Shown here: positions 36,020 to 45,823 of the stretch, in pieces
How the letters are laid out: every line of letters starts with the position of its first letter
Position numbering within the stretch: the first letter of the stretch is position 1
NCBI GenBank assembly: GCA_001972305.1
Contig: BDDD01001646.1
Coordinates: forward strand, 423,495 to 487,494
Source: Cephalotus follicularis
Taxonomy: Eukaryota > Streptophyta > Magnoliopsida > Oxalidales > Cephalotaceae
Reading direction: 5' to 3'
DNA: 64,000 nucleotides
Notes under the pieces: generated by a model
The model's input: only the letters and a program-made list of their open reading frames with translations
What the model was told of the DNA's origin: nothing
The model's database searches: none
Position numbers and translations under genes: made by a program

Positions 36020-36766
36020 CTTATTATCTTACTATTACAATGAACAAAATCCACTGAACCAGTTGTACAGAGTTGTCATCTGTCACCCTAACCCCACCAT
36101 CGGTTCTCGATTTATAATCAACGAAAAATTGTTTATTCGATCACATCGACCTTTAGAAGCTAACCACATCACTGGCTTTCAAGCTCTTCTCATTCACAAA
36201 CTGACCCAATCTTTGGTTTACTCATATCTTTGACTACCATTCCAATAGGAGTAATGGAACTTCCAAATTTTTCCATTTCAATTTTCATAAAATGCCTTTT
36301 GAAGAAATGCTTCCAATAGTTTGCAATAACGAGTGTTGATATACGTGTTGTCAACCTATAACCAAACGATTCAGGTTCCCAAAATTATGGGGTGACGGCT
36401 TTCTTAAAGACCTGTTCACATGAAATCAAGACTCAGTCTGCTTGCGTCGGTCAATCGTCGAAAAATTCAACATTATTATTGACTCGTTTCCCATTCTTAT
36501 CGAAGCTGAACAAGTTTCTCTTACTCTACTTTAGCTCGTCACCGTAACTGTGTTTACATAGCCCTTTGATGATCTTCGCCTTTGAGCCTGAATCCAAGAA
36601 AGTGATTTCGATCTCGTGCTCTCGATAATCTACCGCCGTGAGTCAAAAATGGTGGTGTCGTCGGGGCAAATCACCTTGTCTTCTTCGTTGAAGGTGATGA
36701 GTTAGAAGCGCTGGTGCTTCTTATAAATCTGTGCATCCCAACGACCGTTTGGTTGGGTCACTACGC
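36020..36766 (-). pseudogene. RAV-type AP2/B3 transcription factor pseudogene (3' part)
   Basis: Read on the minus strand from 36766, the first block is VVTQPNGRWDAQIYKKHQR then TFNEED, the AP2 domain of RAV/TEMPRANILLO proteins (usual form [28 protein letters not shown]). Next comes the RAV linker EITFLDSGSKAKII, KHSYGDEL, SKRN and NGKR. The B3 domain follows, with KAVTP, LNRLVI, FVNEKSLKASDVVSF and the terminal QFFVDYKSR. At least three frame changes and several stops break it. RAV genes are normally intronless DNA-binding regulators, so lack of introns does not prove retroposition. The 5' part ends exactly at the MITE; I find no earlier codons beyond it. Confidence 0.9.
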
Positions 36767-36793
36767 TTTGGCTCTGTTTGGAAATGCTGTATG

Positions 36794-39152
36794 TGTCGAC
36801 CCAAATTCCCTTTTGTACTGTTCATGCATACATTGTACCGTATCGGACTGTATCGAGTTGTATTGAATTGAGGTATTCCTATACCTATTGTTATTGTATT
36901 GATTATATGCATGTATAGTCAGGGTTTTGGGCTGAGTTTTGGAGAGTTGGTCGAATTGACTATATAAGTCAATTTCCCCACTCTCATTCCCTCATTCTTT
37001 CATTCTTCTCCCTCTCTCTATCCTTCTCCCCCTCTCTCTCTCTTGCTGGCAGCCTCCGTCCATCTCCCTAGTAGCAGGATTGCATCTCCTTCAACAAGGA
37101 TATCGATTGCAAGTGTGGGTTGCCGATTGAGTGACAGAGCAACTGATTATTGGGTGATTTCAGCCGATTAATCGATTGATAGCTCAACTTTTGAAGCTTC
37201 ATTGAAGGTAGGACTTCCCTACTTGATTGCCTATTGCTTAATTGCATAATTGATTGAATGATTGATTGAATTGAGTGATTGTATTGCATTGAATTGAAAA
37301 ACTAGGGTTTTATTGATTTCCTTGATCTAACTGATCTAGGAGGATTGAAACTGAATTTTGAAGGTTGTAACAAGTTTTACTAACCTCAAATGATTGATTT
37401 TAAACCTTGGTTTTCAAAGAATGGCTTTAAATTGTATTTTGGTATGAGATTGGCTGGTTTTTCTGCACAAAACTCGACCCTGCCCAGCAAAGACATCGAC
37501 CCCTAGCCCATGGACGTCGATGTCTTTCGCTTCAGAGTATTGTATCTGTGATTCCGTAGCAAAGACATCGACGTCTTTGCATCGAGATGTCTTTCCCCAG
37601 AAAAGACATCGATGCCGAACATCGATGTGCATTCCCAGGCTATTTTGAATGAAACGCGTCGACACCTTTTTCCAAAGACATCGACGTCTTGAAGCCAGAT
37701 CTCTATACAAATAGAGAAAGACATCGATGTCCTTCTATAGTTTTAAAGAAGTGCCCTGAAATGCATCGACGTCTTTCTCCAAAGACATCGACGCCTTCAG
37801 TGCAGAATGGAATTTTAACTGTTTTAAAAGCTGATTTTCAACTCCTTTTCACATCGCTGCTTGACCAGAGCCTCACTTGAGGTATTCAAGCATTTGTAAC
37901 ACAGTTTTCTACGGTTTTCAAAGATTGAATTGACAAATTGCTAGAGTGACAGAGTGAGCCATAGGCGACAATCCAGTGATTTTCATCAACCGGATGGACA
38001 TTTCTTCCCATCTTGTTGATTCGATTGTCACCATCTATTGGCTATTGACTGATTGATTGATTGATTGAGGCATAAGTGTTGTGAGTCTAAGTTCGGAACG
38101 TTGGACGCACATTCTCATTTCTCCATTAGACATCACCACTTATTGGCATTATACTGACAGATTGATGGATTGTATTGTGTGAATCCTATGGAGCGACCTT
38201 ATGACCCGCATCGGCATGTTAGGCTGTCGACTTTGTCCACCTATTTCGTCGATCGCATCATTTATTGTATTGATCTGCTGACGAGCAGTACTGTTATTGA
38301 TTGACGATTGATGCTCCCGGAGGGTCGTAGCTCCCTAACGGTATAGTAGCTCCCCCATGGTTGTAGCTCACCGATATTGTATTGACCCAACTGTAGGCTA
38401 GAAGACCTATGAGTCCCAAACCTGATCAGTTTGAGACAAATGGGTAGATCTCCCACCCTTTTCGAAGGACTACTTTCCTTGGGATTGATCATTACTATTG
38501 ATTGACATTGTACTGACCCGAGGTCGCATGCTCTATAGGATATTGTTTGATTGATTGGGTGTTTTTACATCACCATTGAGTGTCTGCCATTAATTGATTA
38601 TTATAGATCCTATCTGTATGTTCTGTTATGGGCCAGGACATGTGGATAGTCAAATCGCCAACTGTATTCATGCATTTGCCAAGTCATGCATTGATATTGT
38701 GCACAGCACATAAATATTGCATAGACTGTCACCGATATTGCACATTGTACATGCATGCATGCTGCATGGGGTTTCTGCTTAGCCAGTATGCCTAACCCCA
38801 TCCTTCGGGGTAGGGCTGTGTTGTACTTTTGTGTGCGGCATAGGTAGGGCAGCAGGTAGTAGCGGACGAAAGGATTGAAGACTTGATTTGGTCGCACGAC
38901 TACTTGGGTATCGCGGAGCTGGTTGTGAGATATTGTAGTGAAAGGATTGAAATGTATTGTATTGTAAAATATTGGTATTATAAAGGATTTGTACTGTATG
39001 GATGGTTTATTGTATTGTATCTTCCGCACAATGATATGTATTGCAAAGTTTTAAGTTTTTTCGTATTTTTATATTGCTAGTCCCGACCATTGTATTGTGT
39101 ATTGGATTGAGAGTAATGCCACGTGTCCGTCCTACGGGCGCGGGGTGTTACA
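36794..39152 (+). mobile_element. Solo gypsy LTR (LTR I) inside the MITE
   Basis: TGTCGACCC...GCGGGGTGTTACA, 2359 bp, is flanked by exact 5 bp duplications GTATG (36789-36793 and 39153-39157). It has a TATA box, TATATAAG, at 36961-36968 followed by a CT-rich leader-like stretch (36985-37045). An array of AAAGACATCGACGTCTTT-type palindromic motifs lies at 37490-37800. Open frames at 37414-37724 derive from this array. There are no internal gag or pol sequences. Confidence 0.9.
37490..37800. repeat. ACATCGACGTC motif array (LTR I)
   Basis: About ten copies of AAAGACATCGACGTCTTT and half-site versions occur. The same core, AAGACATCGACG, is repeated in the copia LTRs at 51340-51560 and 53480-53680, although LTR I is a gypsy LTR. 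Confidence 0.85.
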
Positions 39153-39494
39153 GTATGTTTCGTAAAAGTGCTTTTTTTAAGTACTTTTAGTAAAAGTGCT
39201 GTGAGGAAGCTAAAAAATGTTTCTGGAGTAAATATGTGTTTGATAAATATATTTATGAAACTGCTGTAAACATTTTAAATGACTGAAATGTATATGAAAT
39301 TATAAATGCTATATAAACATGTGGTTGACAAAATTACTTTTCGAACTGACCTCATCATACCAGTTTGAAAAGTGATTTTACTCCTTTTAAAAACAAAAGT
39401 GATTTTGTTAAAAGTACTTTTACTCAAACTTCATCAAATACTAATTTAAAAAAAAATTGAATTTAAAAAATATTTTGCATTACCAAACAGGCAC

Positions 39495-40045
39495 TTTGTA
39501 TGTGATCAATGCAAGAAAACAATGAGTACAAATGTAATTAATAGAACGATATCATTTGCTTGACTTTAACTTTAATTAAGAGAAAAAAAAATTGAAAAAA
39601 ATGTGGTCAAAATTTTATAATGGATTAGTTAGAAGTGACATCATTTTTGATAATCTATAAATATATATAGCTAGCTCTTAATTATAAGAAACAACATATG
39701 CAAATGCAAATAAAAGTCAAATGTTACGTTAACAAATGCAACAAATGCCTATAAAAATCAAATGTTAACCTTAGCATTTATGAGATTTAACAATTTTTGT
39801 TTACATTGGGTTCGCAAGAAAGGTCAAATTATTTAGTGGTTTCATAGTAATATAATTAAAGAACCTACCTATTAATTTGAGCTAGTTATGTCGAACCTAC
39901 ATTCTTTGGTATAATTAATATACAAAGTTATTGCGTATTAAATTAACAAAAAATAAACTGTGAAACAAGCTTAAACAACAATGGTTAATTAGAAAAACAA
40001 TAAACAAATATCACATTAATATCAATTTAAATATTAATTTTTGCA
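39495..40045. other. AT-rich sequence without recognisable features
   Basis: No open frame of note and no repeat shared with the rest of the window. The end reads TAATTTTTGCAG at 40046, a good 3' splice site. Confidence 0.5.
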
Positions 40046-40335
40046 GATGATGGAGCATCTGGCGGTGGATGGGTTTCCCGAGATCATGAAGGTGTTATTA
40101 TTGGAGTAGGGATATGGAAGATTGAACCACAATGAGATATAGTAATAGCAAAGATTTTATCCATTTATCATGCCTTGGCCTTTGCTCAGGAACAAGGCTA
40201 CTCGCATATATATAATGGTGCAATCTGATGCCAATAGCCGAGATTAATTCACATCATCCTTGCGAAGCTAGCTTTTGGGGGTAGTTGAGGATATTAAGCT
40301 TATGAAACACATCAAGAGGGTTGCTCGTGGTTTAG
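40046..40335 (+). pseudogene. RNase H-like (RVT_3 type) domain relic
   Basis: After TTTTTGCAG the sequence reads DDGASGGGWVSRDHEGVIIGVG, the start of the plant RNase H-like domain (usual DGA...GG.G...RD..G). It continues in shifted frames with ILSIYHALAFAQEQGYSHI, then VQSDANSR and GVVEDIKLMKHI. Stops and frame changes make it non-functional. This domain occurs both at the end of LINE-type elements and as host RNase H-like genes. The splice acceptor in front favours a gene exon, but a LINE tail is possible. Confidence 0.7.
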
Positions 40336-40722
40336 GATTGTAACCCAGGATGCGCCCTTGTACTCCAGCTTTCTAGAGTGAATGCCAATGTACAAATGTT
40401 TTTGGGTTTTCTTCCCTTTGTACTCAAAACTTCTTATTAGTGGAAGACGTCATTTTTACTACTCTCAAATTGCACACTTCATTAATATAAAACTTGTATG
40501 TAATGGGGTTAATCACTAATTATGTCGATGCCACGCGCTTCACCCTTAAACAAATAATCAATACCTGATCAGATTACACTTTAGGTAGGAGTTTAACTGA
40601 CATATTTGATTAAATCTTGCCGTCAAACGAATTTTACTCGGACTTTAATACTTGAGTCTTATTAAAGTCCCATTACGTGTAAAGTTACGGAAGCACATTC
40701 TTTGTTGACTGCAAGGTAGTTT

Positions 40723-41250
40723 ATGTGTATTGCCTGCATGACAGTCGTTAGATCTGGTGCGCATATATATATGTGGTTGCACTATTCTGGCTATTCTTAC
40801 TCTTTCCTTCTTTCATTTCTCCTTCAATGTATTTTTTTTATTTTTATAAGTCTTGACATGTTAAACTTTTCCAAATCGTTGGCGAGAGAGTTGGTGCAGG
40901 TAAAGGAGAGATATTTCACCGTAACCAAAGAGCTCAAGATGGTCTAAGAGGAGTTGGCCTTCTGAGAGGTTCAAGTGAAGAGCTGAGATTGCATAATTTC
41001 TTTCTCTACTAAGTTCATCACCTCTCAGGATGAGCTCCTGGATGCTTTCCAAATGAGAGTCGCATATCATAAAGCAATCTGTAAGGGACTGGGTTCTGTA
41101 GAAGGAATTGGGACGATTTTGCCTCCTAATTTTGGGGATGAAATTAAGAAGCTGAAAGTGAAGCTACATGGACTCTATCCTGATCTTGACGTGGATGCAT
41201 CCTTCTATGATTTTGAAGAATTTCTATCATTCAAGTACAAAAAAAATTAA
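40723..41250 (+). pseudogene. Coiled-coil ORF relic antisense to the TAT pol
   Basis: A single frame with three internal stops (41 codons between first and last) runs through LARELVQVKERYFTVTKELKM, then SQDELLDAFQMRVAYHKAI, and ends GDEIKKLKVKLHGLYPDLDVD. The first part is heptad-like; the last part resembles the C-terminal end (I..GYPDLDVS) of the gypsy-type transposon domain proteins. TAT-lineage elements such as Grande and Retand are known to carry an antisense ORF downstream of pol, which fits its place immediately beyond the TAT integrase. The assignment is an inference from position and pattern. Confidence 0.5.
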
Positions 41251-41394
41251 AAAAGAATAAACCACCCTCTCTTTTCTTTGATGTACTAGTTTCGACTATT
41301 AATAAAATAGTGGCCTTGCTCTTCGAGTGGTTTGTTGTTGGTTTTACAAAGGATTGCATCATGAATAGAAATTTTTTTATATTGTTGATTTATG

Positions 41395-42280
41395 GGTGGT
41401 AATTCCACTTTTGGTCATACATCAATCAACTTTCAATAATCACTCTCACTAATTTCTTCGACCACATAAGGGTTTTTTCATGGATCTTCGAATTTTCCTG
41501 CAGCTTCACCCCTTTTTGACGCGATCAGTCGTTATCGTAACCAAATCTCCCTTACCAAAGATCCTAGGGCAAACAATTTTCGCGTATGCTTTAGTGACTT
41601 TCCTTATGTAAGCACATGTTCTATCCTGAGCATGTTGTTGTCGGGGAATACACACCTTAGGAATCCAAATACGTAAATTATCTGCTTTTTAATGAAAGCG
41701 ACAATTGAAGTGCCTTTGCTTCAACCCATTTAACGTATAGTTACATGGCTATGAGGGTACTGGAATGGTCATTCGAAGGGAACTGATGAGGCCCATTATG
41801 TCGAAATCCATATAAGGAATGGCCACGGTGTCAAAAGCACATAAAGTTCTAATGCTGGTGCGTGTATAAGAATACTATGCTTTCAACGGATCTTGCATTT
41901 TTAGGAGGAAGATATATAATCTGACTCCATAGTAGACCAATAATATCCCTTTCAGATAGCTTCCTTGGGTAGCTTGGTAGCTTGGTACTACCTTGGTGTT
42001 CTCCATAGTTTCAAGCGCGTATTTTTTTTCTTCTCATAATCTCCCCCATTCAGCAAATAGGCATATGAGTGTATCCCCCACCAACGTTTTCCTGAATAAC
42101 CTGTTATCTTACATAAAGAAGCGCTCCGCTCTTTTCCTAACAGCGATTGCATCTCTGGACTCGTCTATTTCTATAGAGTGGAGGGCCTTGCTCACCGCAC
42201 ATCTACTTGTGGATTTCCTCCTGCCTATGTAGTCCTTCCTCTTCAGAAATGCACCTTGCTAGGACTCCATATGAGCTTCT
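41395..42280 (-). pseudogene. TAT-lineage integrase relic
   Basis: Minus-strand fragments follow the TAT integrase order. The region before the zinc finger reads RAERFFM.DNRLFRK. The QRHAP/WPF core start is near 41830-41870, and the C-terminal GKGDLV block near 41540 is followed by AGKFEDP and NPYVVE. The central catalytic core is mostly deleted. Many stops are present. The region between 41250 and 41395 is AT-rich tail. Confidence 0.7.
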
Positions 42281-42299
42281 ATAATAAAGCATATTGTCT

Positions 42300-43190
42300 A
42301 AAAGAACAAAAGTTTTCGCCTTATGTGTCTATCGAGGTATGGAATGTAAAATTTGCGCAAAGATTTCTGTCCCCAATCGTGTGTATTCTCCCCCAGGTCT
42401 TGTATGGTCCGTGGGGTAGTGACTGAGCAAGGAAGAGCTTTTCTGATTACTTTAGTTTGTGCTTTGTCATTTATGTTCACATTGATCTTTGATCCAAGTG
42501 TTGCTAAAGCATCAGCATACCGATTCGTGTTCCTTGGGATATGATTGTATTGGACCTTTAGAGGGCAGCCCTTTAATGCTTGTATTATTATCTTTTATGA
42601 CGCCAGGGCTAGCTCCTTAACACCATATTCTTCTTTGACTTGGTTGAGTGTTAACCTAGAGTCTTTCTTCACATTCAGGCTATTGACACCCATGGTTGAC
42701 ACAATTAATGGCCCTAGGATGTGTGCTTCTTATTTAGCTTCATTCTTGGAGCATCCGAAGTCTAGTTTATAAGATAGATGAACAGTATCACTAGTTGGAG
42801 AGACTAGTATGATACCCACGCCTCCTCCTCTTGAGGTTGATGAACCATCAAAATGTAATTCTCATTCTCCTGATTCGGCTGCATAAACTTCTTGGACGTC
42901 CCCTGAGATCCCCTCGAAGAGTGGCTCCACGTCCTGTGAGGGGAACTAAGTTAGAAACTCAGTGAAGGTTTGGCTCTTGATGGCTTTAGGCAGTTGTACG
43001 GTAATGTCAAACTCTGTGAGAATCATTAGCCACTTAGTCATTCGACCAGAGAGGGTGGGTCTATTGAGCATAAATCTTATAGGACAAGAGCGTGTAACTG
43101 CTGCTAACTTGTGAGTCATCATGGAACATCTAAATTTATGCGTTACGAATACTAAAGCTAAGCAATGTTTTTCCATATCTGTGTTTCGTA
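42300..43190 (-). pseudogene. TAT-lineage dual RNase H region (gRNH then aRNH)
   Basis: 43176-42946 reads EKHCLALVFVTHKF, LNRPTLSGRMTKWLMILTEFDI and KAIKSQTFTEFL, the retroviral-type RNase H end. Immediately downstream, 42855-42690 reads HFDGSSTSRGGGVGIILVSP and DFGCSKNEA, the second RNase H domain that marks TAT elements. 42545-42440 continues as RNTNRYADALATLGS. One stop (K*EAH) replaces the usual EYEAH at about 42735. The order RT-gRNH-aRNH-INT is diagnostic for the lineage. Confidence 0.85.
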
Positions 43191-43191
43191 A

Positions 43192-43935
43192 TTATAAACC
43201 CTTGATAATTCTACCCAAGTAAAACACGGATCCCTCATCTCCACTGATGGCGCCAATTTTCCATTGCTTTAATGTACAATAACAACGGTTTTCAGGTATA
43301 ATCAAAGTGACAGGTAAAGTTAGTGCCTGTTTACTGCTGTCAAACACTTGTTGATGTCCTATTGTATAGTTGAATGTGACGTCTCTCTTTGATAGATGCT
43401 GGAGCGGCGAGATTAATTTTGCTAAGGCAGGGATGTTGTTTTTGAGAATACGGTCGTGGTATCTGCATGACGAGCGGGGGCGGGAAAAATTGCCATCCCT
43501 AGTTGTTGTTGATACTCCAAAGGCACATTTAAGTGGAATGGGTCTAAATTTATATTGTGGCCGTCGTCTGAATACTTCTTTTGGATGTTGCACGTGTTCA
43601 TTCATTCCTTTTGACTTTACTATTATGTCATCCACATAGCCCCCTACGAACTTATATCATATCATGGAAACCCATTATTTTTTGTCTTTGTGCGCCATTC
43701 TTTTCTAGTTGTACCTACTGAACCTCTCCATGAATGAAATCGTTACGCGACCTACTGTAGTGCTGATCATAGTGTCTACATTTGGTAGAGATAATTCACC
43801 TTTACGGCGTGCCATGTTAAGGTCTATAAAGTCCACACAACACTGGATTTGTCCATCACTAGGTCGGATGCATTACAAGTCGGCTAAACCTAGCCTGAAG
43901 TAACTTTTCGATTTCTACTTTAACTTGGACTTCTA
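43192..43935 (-). pseudogene. TAT-lineage reverse transcriptase relic
   Basis: 43930-43680 carries the early RT blocks (EIEKLLQARF, CVDFIDLNMA, LPNVDTMI); 43650-43192 carries YVDDIIVKSKG, with the catalytic Asp pair intact, then LKCAFGV, RNIPALAKLISPL-like and STLKQWKIGAISGDEG-like blocks. About 60 residues between (the SGYNQI...MPFGLKNAG region) are missing, so this copy could not be active. Confidence 0.85.
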
Positions 43936-44009
43936 CTTCAGGATGAAATATGTGTTAGGTTTCTTAGTAGGCTTTTAGGATAAACATATTAATTTATGAG
44001 AAACAAACG

Positions 44010-44145
44010 TACACCTAGTCCATGCATATCTTGGTAACCCTAAGCATGTACATTCTAAAATTTCTTCAATAATCCTATACATCTAGTCCAGGCATATCTT
44101 GGTAACCCTAAACAAGTACATTCTGAAATTTCTTCAATAATCCTA
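44010..44145. repeat. 68 bp tandem duplication in TAT pol
   Basis: 44010-44077 and 44078-44145 are two copies of a unit beginning TACACCTAGTCCATGCATATC and differing at about six positions. It is a local duplication in the RT-protease linker and is not part of a longer array. Confidence 0.9.
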
Positions 44146-45070
44146 TCAACCCATCCCGAATATATGGAGGAATAATATTTCTAATCCAAATTAGGCTATC
44201 TTGCAAAATACTCAGGTGCAGGCCCAGGTGCCTATGCTTCATGAGCTTCTTATAGTAGCAGGATCTCCGGAACTCATGTATCTTCATAAATGGTAGCATG
44301 TATTGCCATTGGGAAAGGTCTCTTTGTATATTCCTCCACACTTTCTTGGGTTCTGAAGCGGCTGAAGCCTGGGTTTATCTTTTAAAGGTACGCAATAGAC
44401 CTTCCTAGACATTGCCTATTCATAGTAATAGTTGGTGACTTTGAGGGAATCATCCTCATATTCATCAAACTGATAAAAGAATTTGGCTTTTACCATGTGC
44501 GCTTCATTATAAGCAAATGGCTGAGAGAATTGTGGGACAAATCTGTTCTGCCCTTTCCATCCCAATTTCAAACACTGATGCAGGGTTGAGGGTATGGCCT
44601 CGTTGTCATGGATCTAGCAATTCCCTAACAAGACATGATATGTTGAAGGAGCATCAATAACATGGAAAACAGTAACGCCTCTTATCTTACTAACTCATAG
44701 GTCTACTGAGACATGTCCCATAGTTTGTAAAGTAAATGCACTAAATCCTTATACACTCAAAGATTGCTTCACAAGGCATTTTTTCGGTATCCCAATGGAT
44801 TTGAAAGTTTGATAAGGCATTAAATTGATTGAGGCAACACAATCTACCAAGGCGCGTTTGAATGCCCCATTAATGATTGCTTCAAGATATACTCTATATG
44901 CATCGATGAAAATGAAAACACCTTAATTTGCTTTAGCAATAATTCTCACTAGTTGATCAATTAACAAGAATTATCCACTATATTCATAAGACATTTTAAC
45001 AAGTGCTTCAATAGCAACATGTTTTGCTAGATCATTGAAGCCCAAATATTTAAAAAAACCCCTTAGATTT
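44100..45070 (-). pseudogene. TAT-lineage protease and linker relic
   Basis: The minus strand at about 44900-44580 reads SINLMPYQTFKSIGIPKK and, further on, FHVIDAPSTYHVLLGNC, the two conserved parts of the TAT protease. 44341-44108 holds the RT-upstream linker ending LIGLLKKFQNVLV. Stops occur throughout. The catalytic DTG-like triad is not clear (VDCVAS in its place). Confidence 0.75.
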
Positions 45071-45272
45071 GAACTTAGAAGCAGGGCTTCTTCAAGCGGT
45101 CAGTAGTCATAATTCTAGCTTTTTGCTTCCCTGGCATGGAAGGAGTCATCAAGCCATAATACCTCTTCCTATTAGACAATATAGTCGATATGAAGGATGT
45201 TTGTGACATGAGTACATACATTTTCTTGTTTAGTGGGCAGATGTCGAGGCAAAGTCTTGGATGTCTCTGGAT

Positions 45273-45823
45273 TCAATTACAAGCAGTCCTTCTTGGACTC
45301 TCTAGTGGAAGATTCTTCAAATTGAATAGCAGTCCTATGTGTCCCACATACTGATGAAAGCGGCTGTAGTTTTGTTTTGCAACATTTGCTGGTGTAGGAA
45401 GGTTCTGTACAAATGAAAGCTTGATGTCACCATCAGCTACCCATTGGTCTAAAAACTCGTTTGCCTTTTCTACACGTATCGGCAAAGGTGGAGGCTTGTC
45501 GTTGTCACCCGGTTTCCTCCTTTTGGATCCTTTTGTCTCAATCACATTCACCAAATCCGAACTCCTCCTTGGTTGCCTCGTAGCCTCGGTTTTAATACCT
45601 TCCACGAATCTTGCTATCCTATTGGCTGCTTGGGTGAGAAGATTCAAGGTTTTTTATCTCAAGATTTCCCAAGAATATCCTATACTCACCAGCCATACCT
45701 CGAACACAAGTATCGACCACATGTTCTTCGTTTAAGTTTTCCTGACATTCCATGACTTGATCTTTGAAACACTCCAAATAAGCTTCTAATTCCTCATTGT
45801 TCTACTGAGTGATAAGCCCCAAA
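45273..45823 (-). pseudogene. TAT-lineage gag, C-terminal half
   Basis: 45823-45650 reads NNEELEAYLECFKDQVMEC and CVRGMAGEYRIFL, the later part of the retrotransposon gag domain. 45647-45273 continues with basic linker KGSKRRKP and FHQYVGH, where a zinc-knuckle-like region would lie. The N-terminal half is at 63312-64000 on the other side of the Tekay element: the break at CCAAA (45819-45823 and 63293-63297) falls within gag. Confidence 0.85.

Larger units (their letters stand above)
36770..39494. mobile_element. MITE-like DNA transposon, split by a solo LTR
   Basis: Terminal inverted repeats are GGCTCTGTTTGGAAATGC (36770-36787) and the complement of GTGCCTGTTTGGTAATGC (39477-39494). Without the LTR insertion it is about 360 bp, AT-rich, with AAAAGTACTTTTA-type internal palindromes and no ORF. 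TTT flanks both ends (or CTTTG if the boundary is moved by one base). The form fits Harbinger/Tourist or hAT MITEs; I cannot decide which. It sits in the AP2 coding sequence of the RAV pseudogene. Confidence 0.7.

Noticed and set aside
36763..39501. hAT-type 8 bp target duplication around the MITE
   Set aside because: ACGCTTTG on the left and CTTTGTAT on the right share only CTTTG in a different register, so an 8 bp duplication is not supported.
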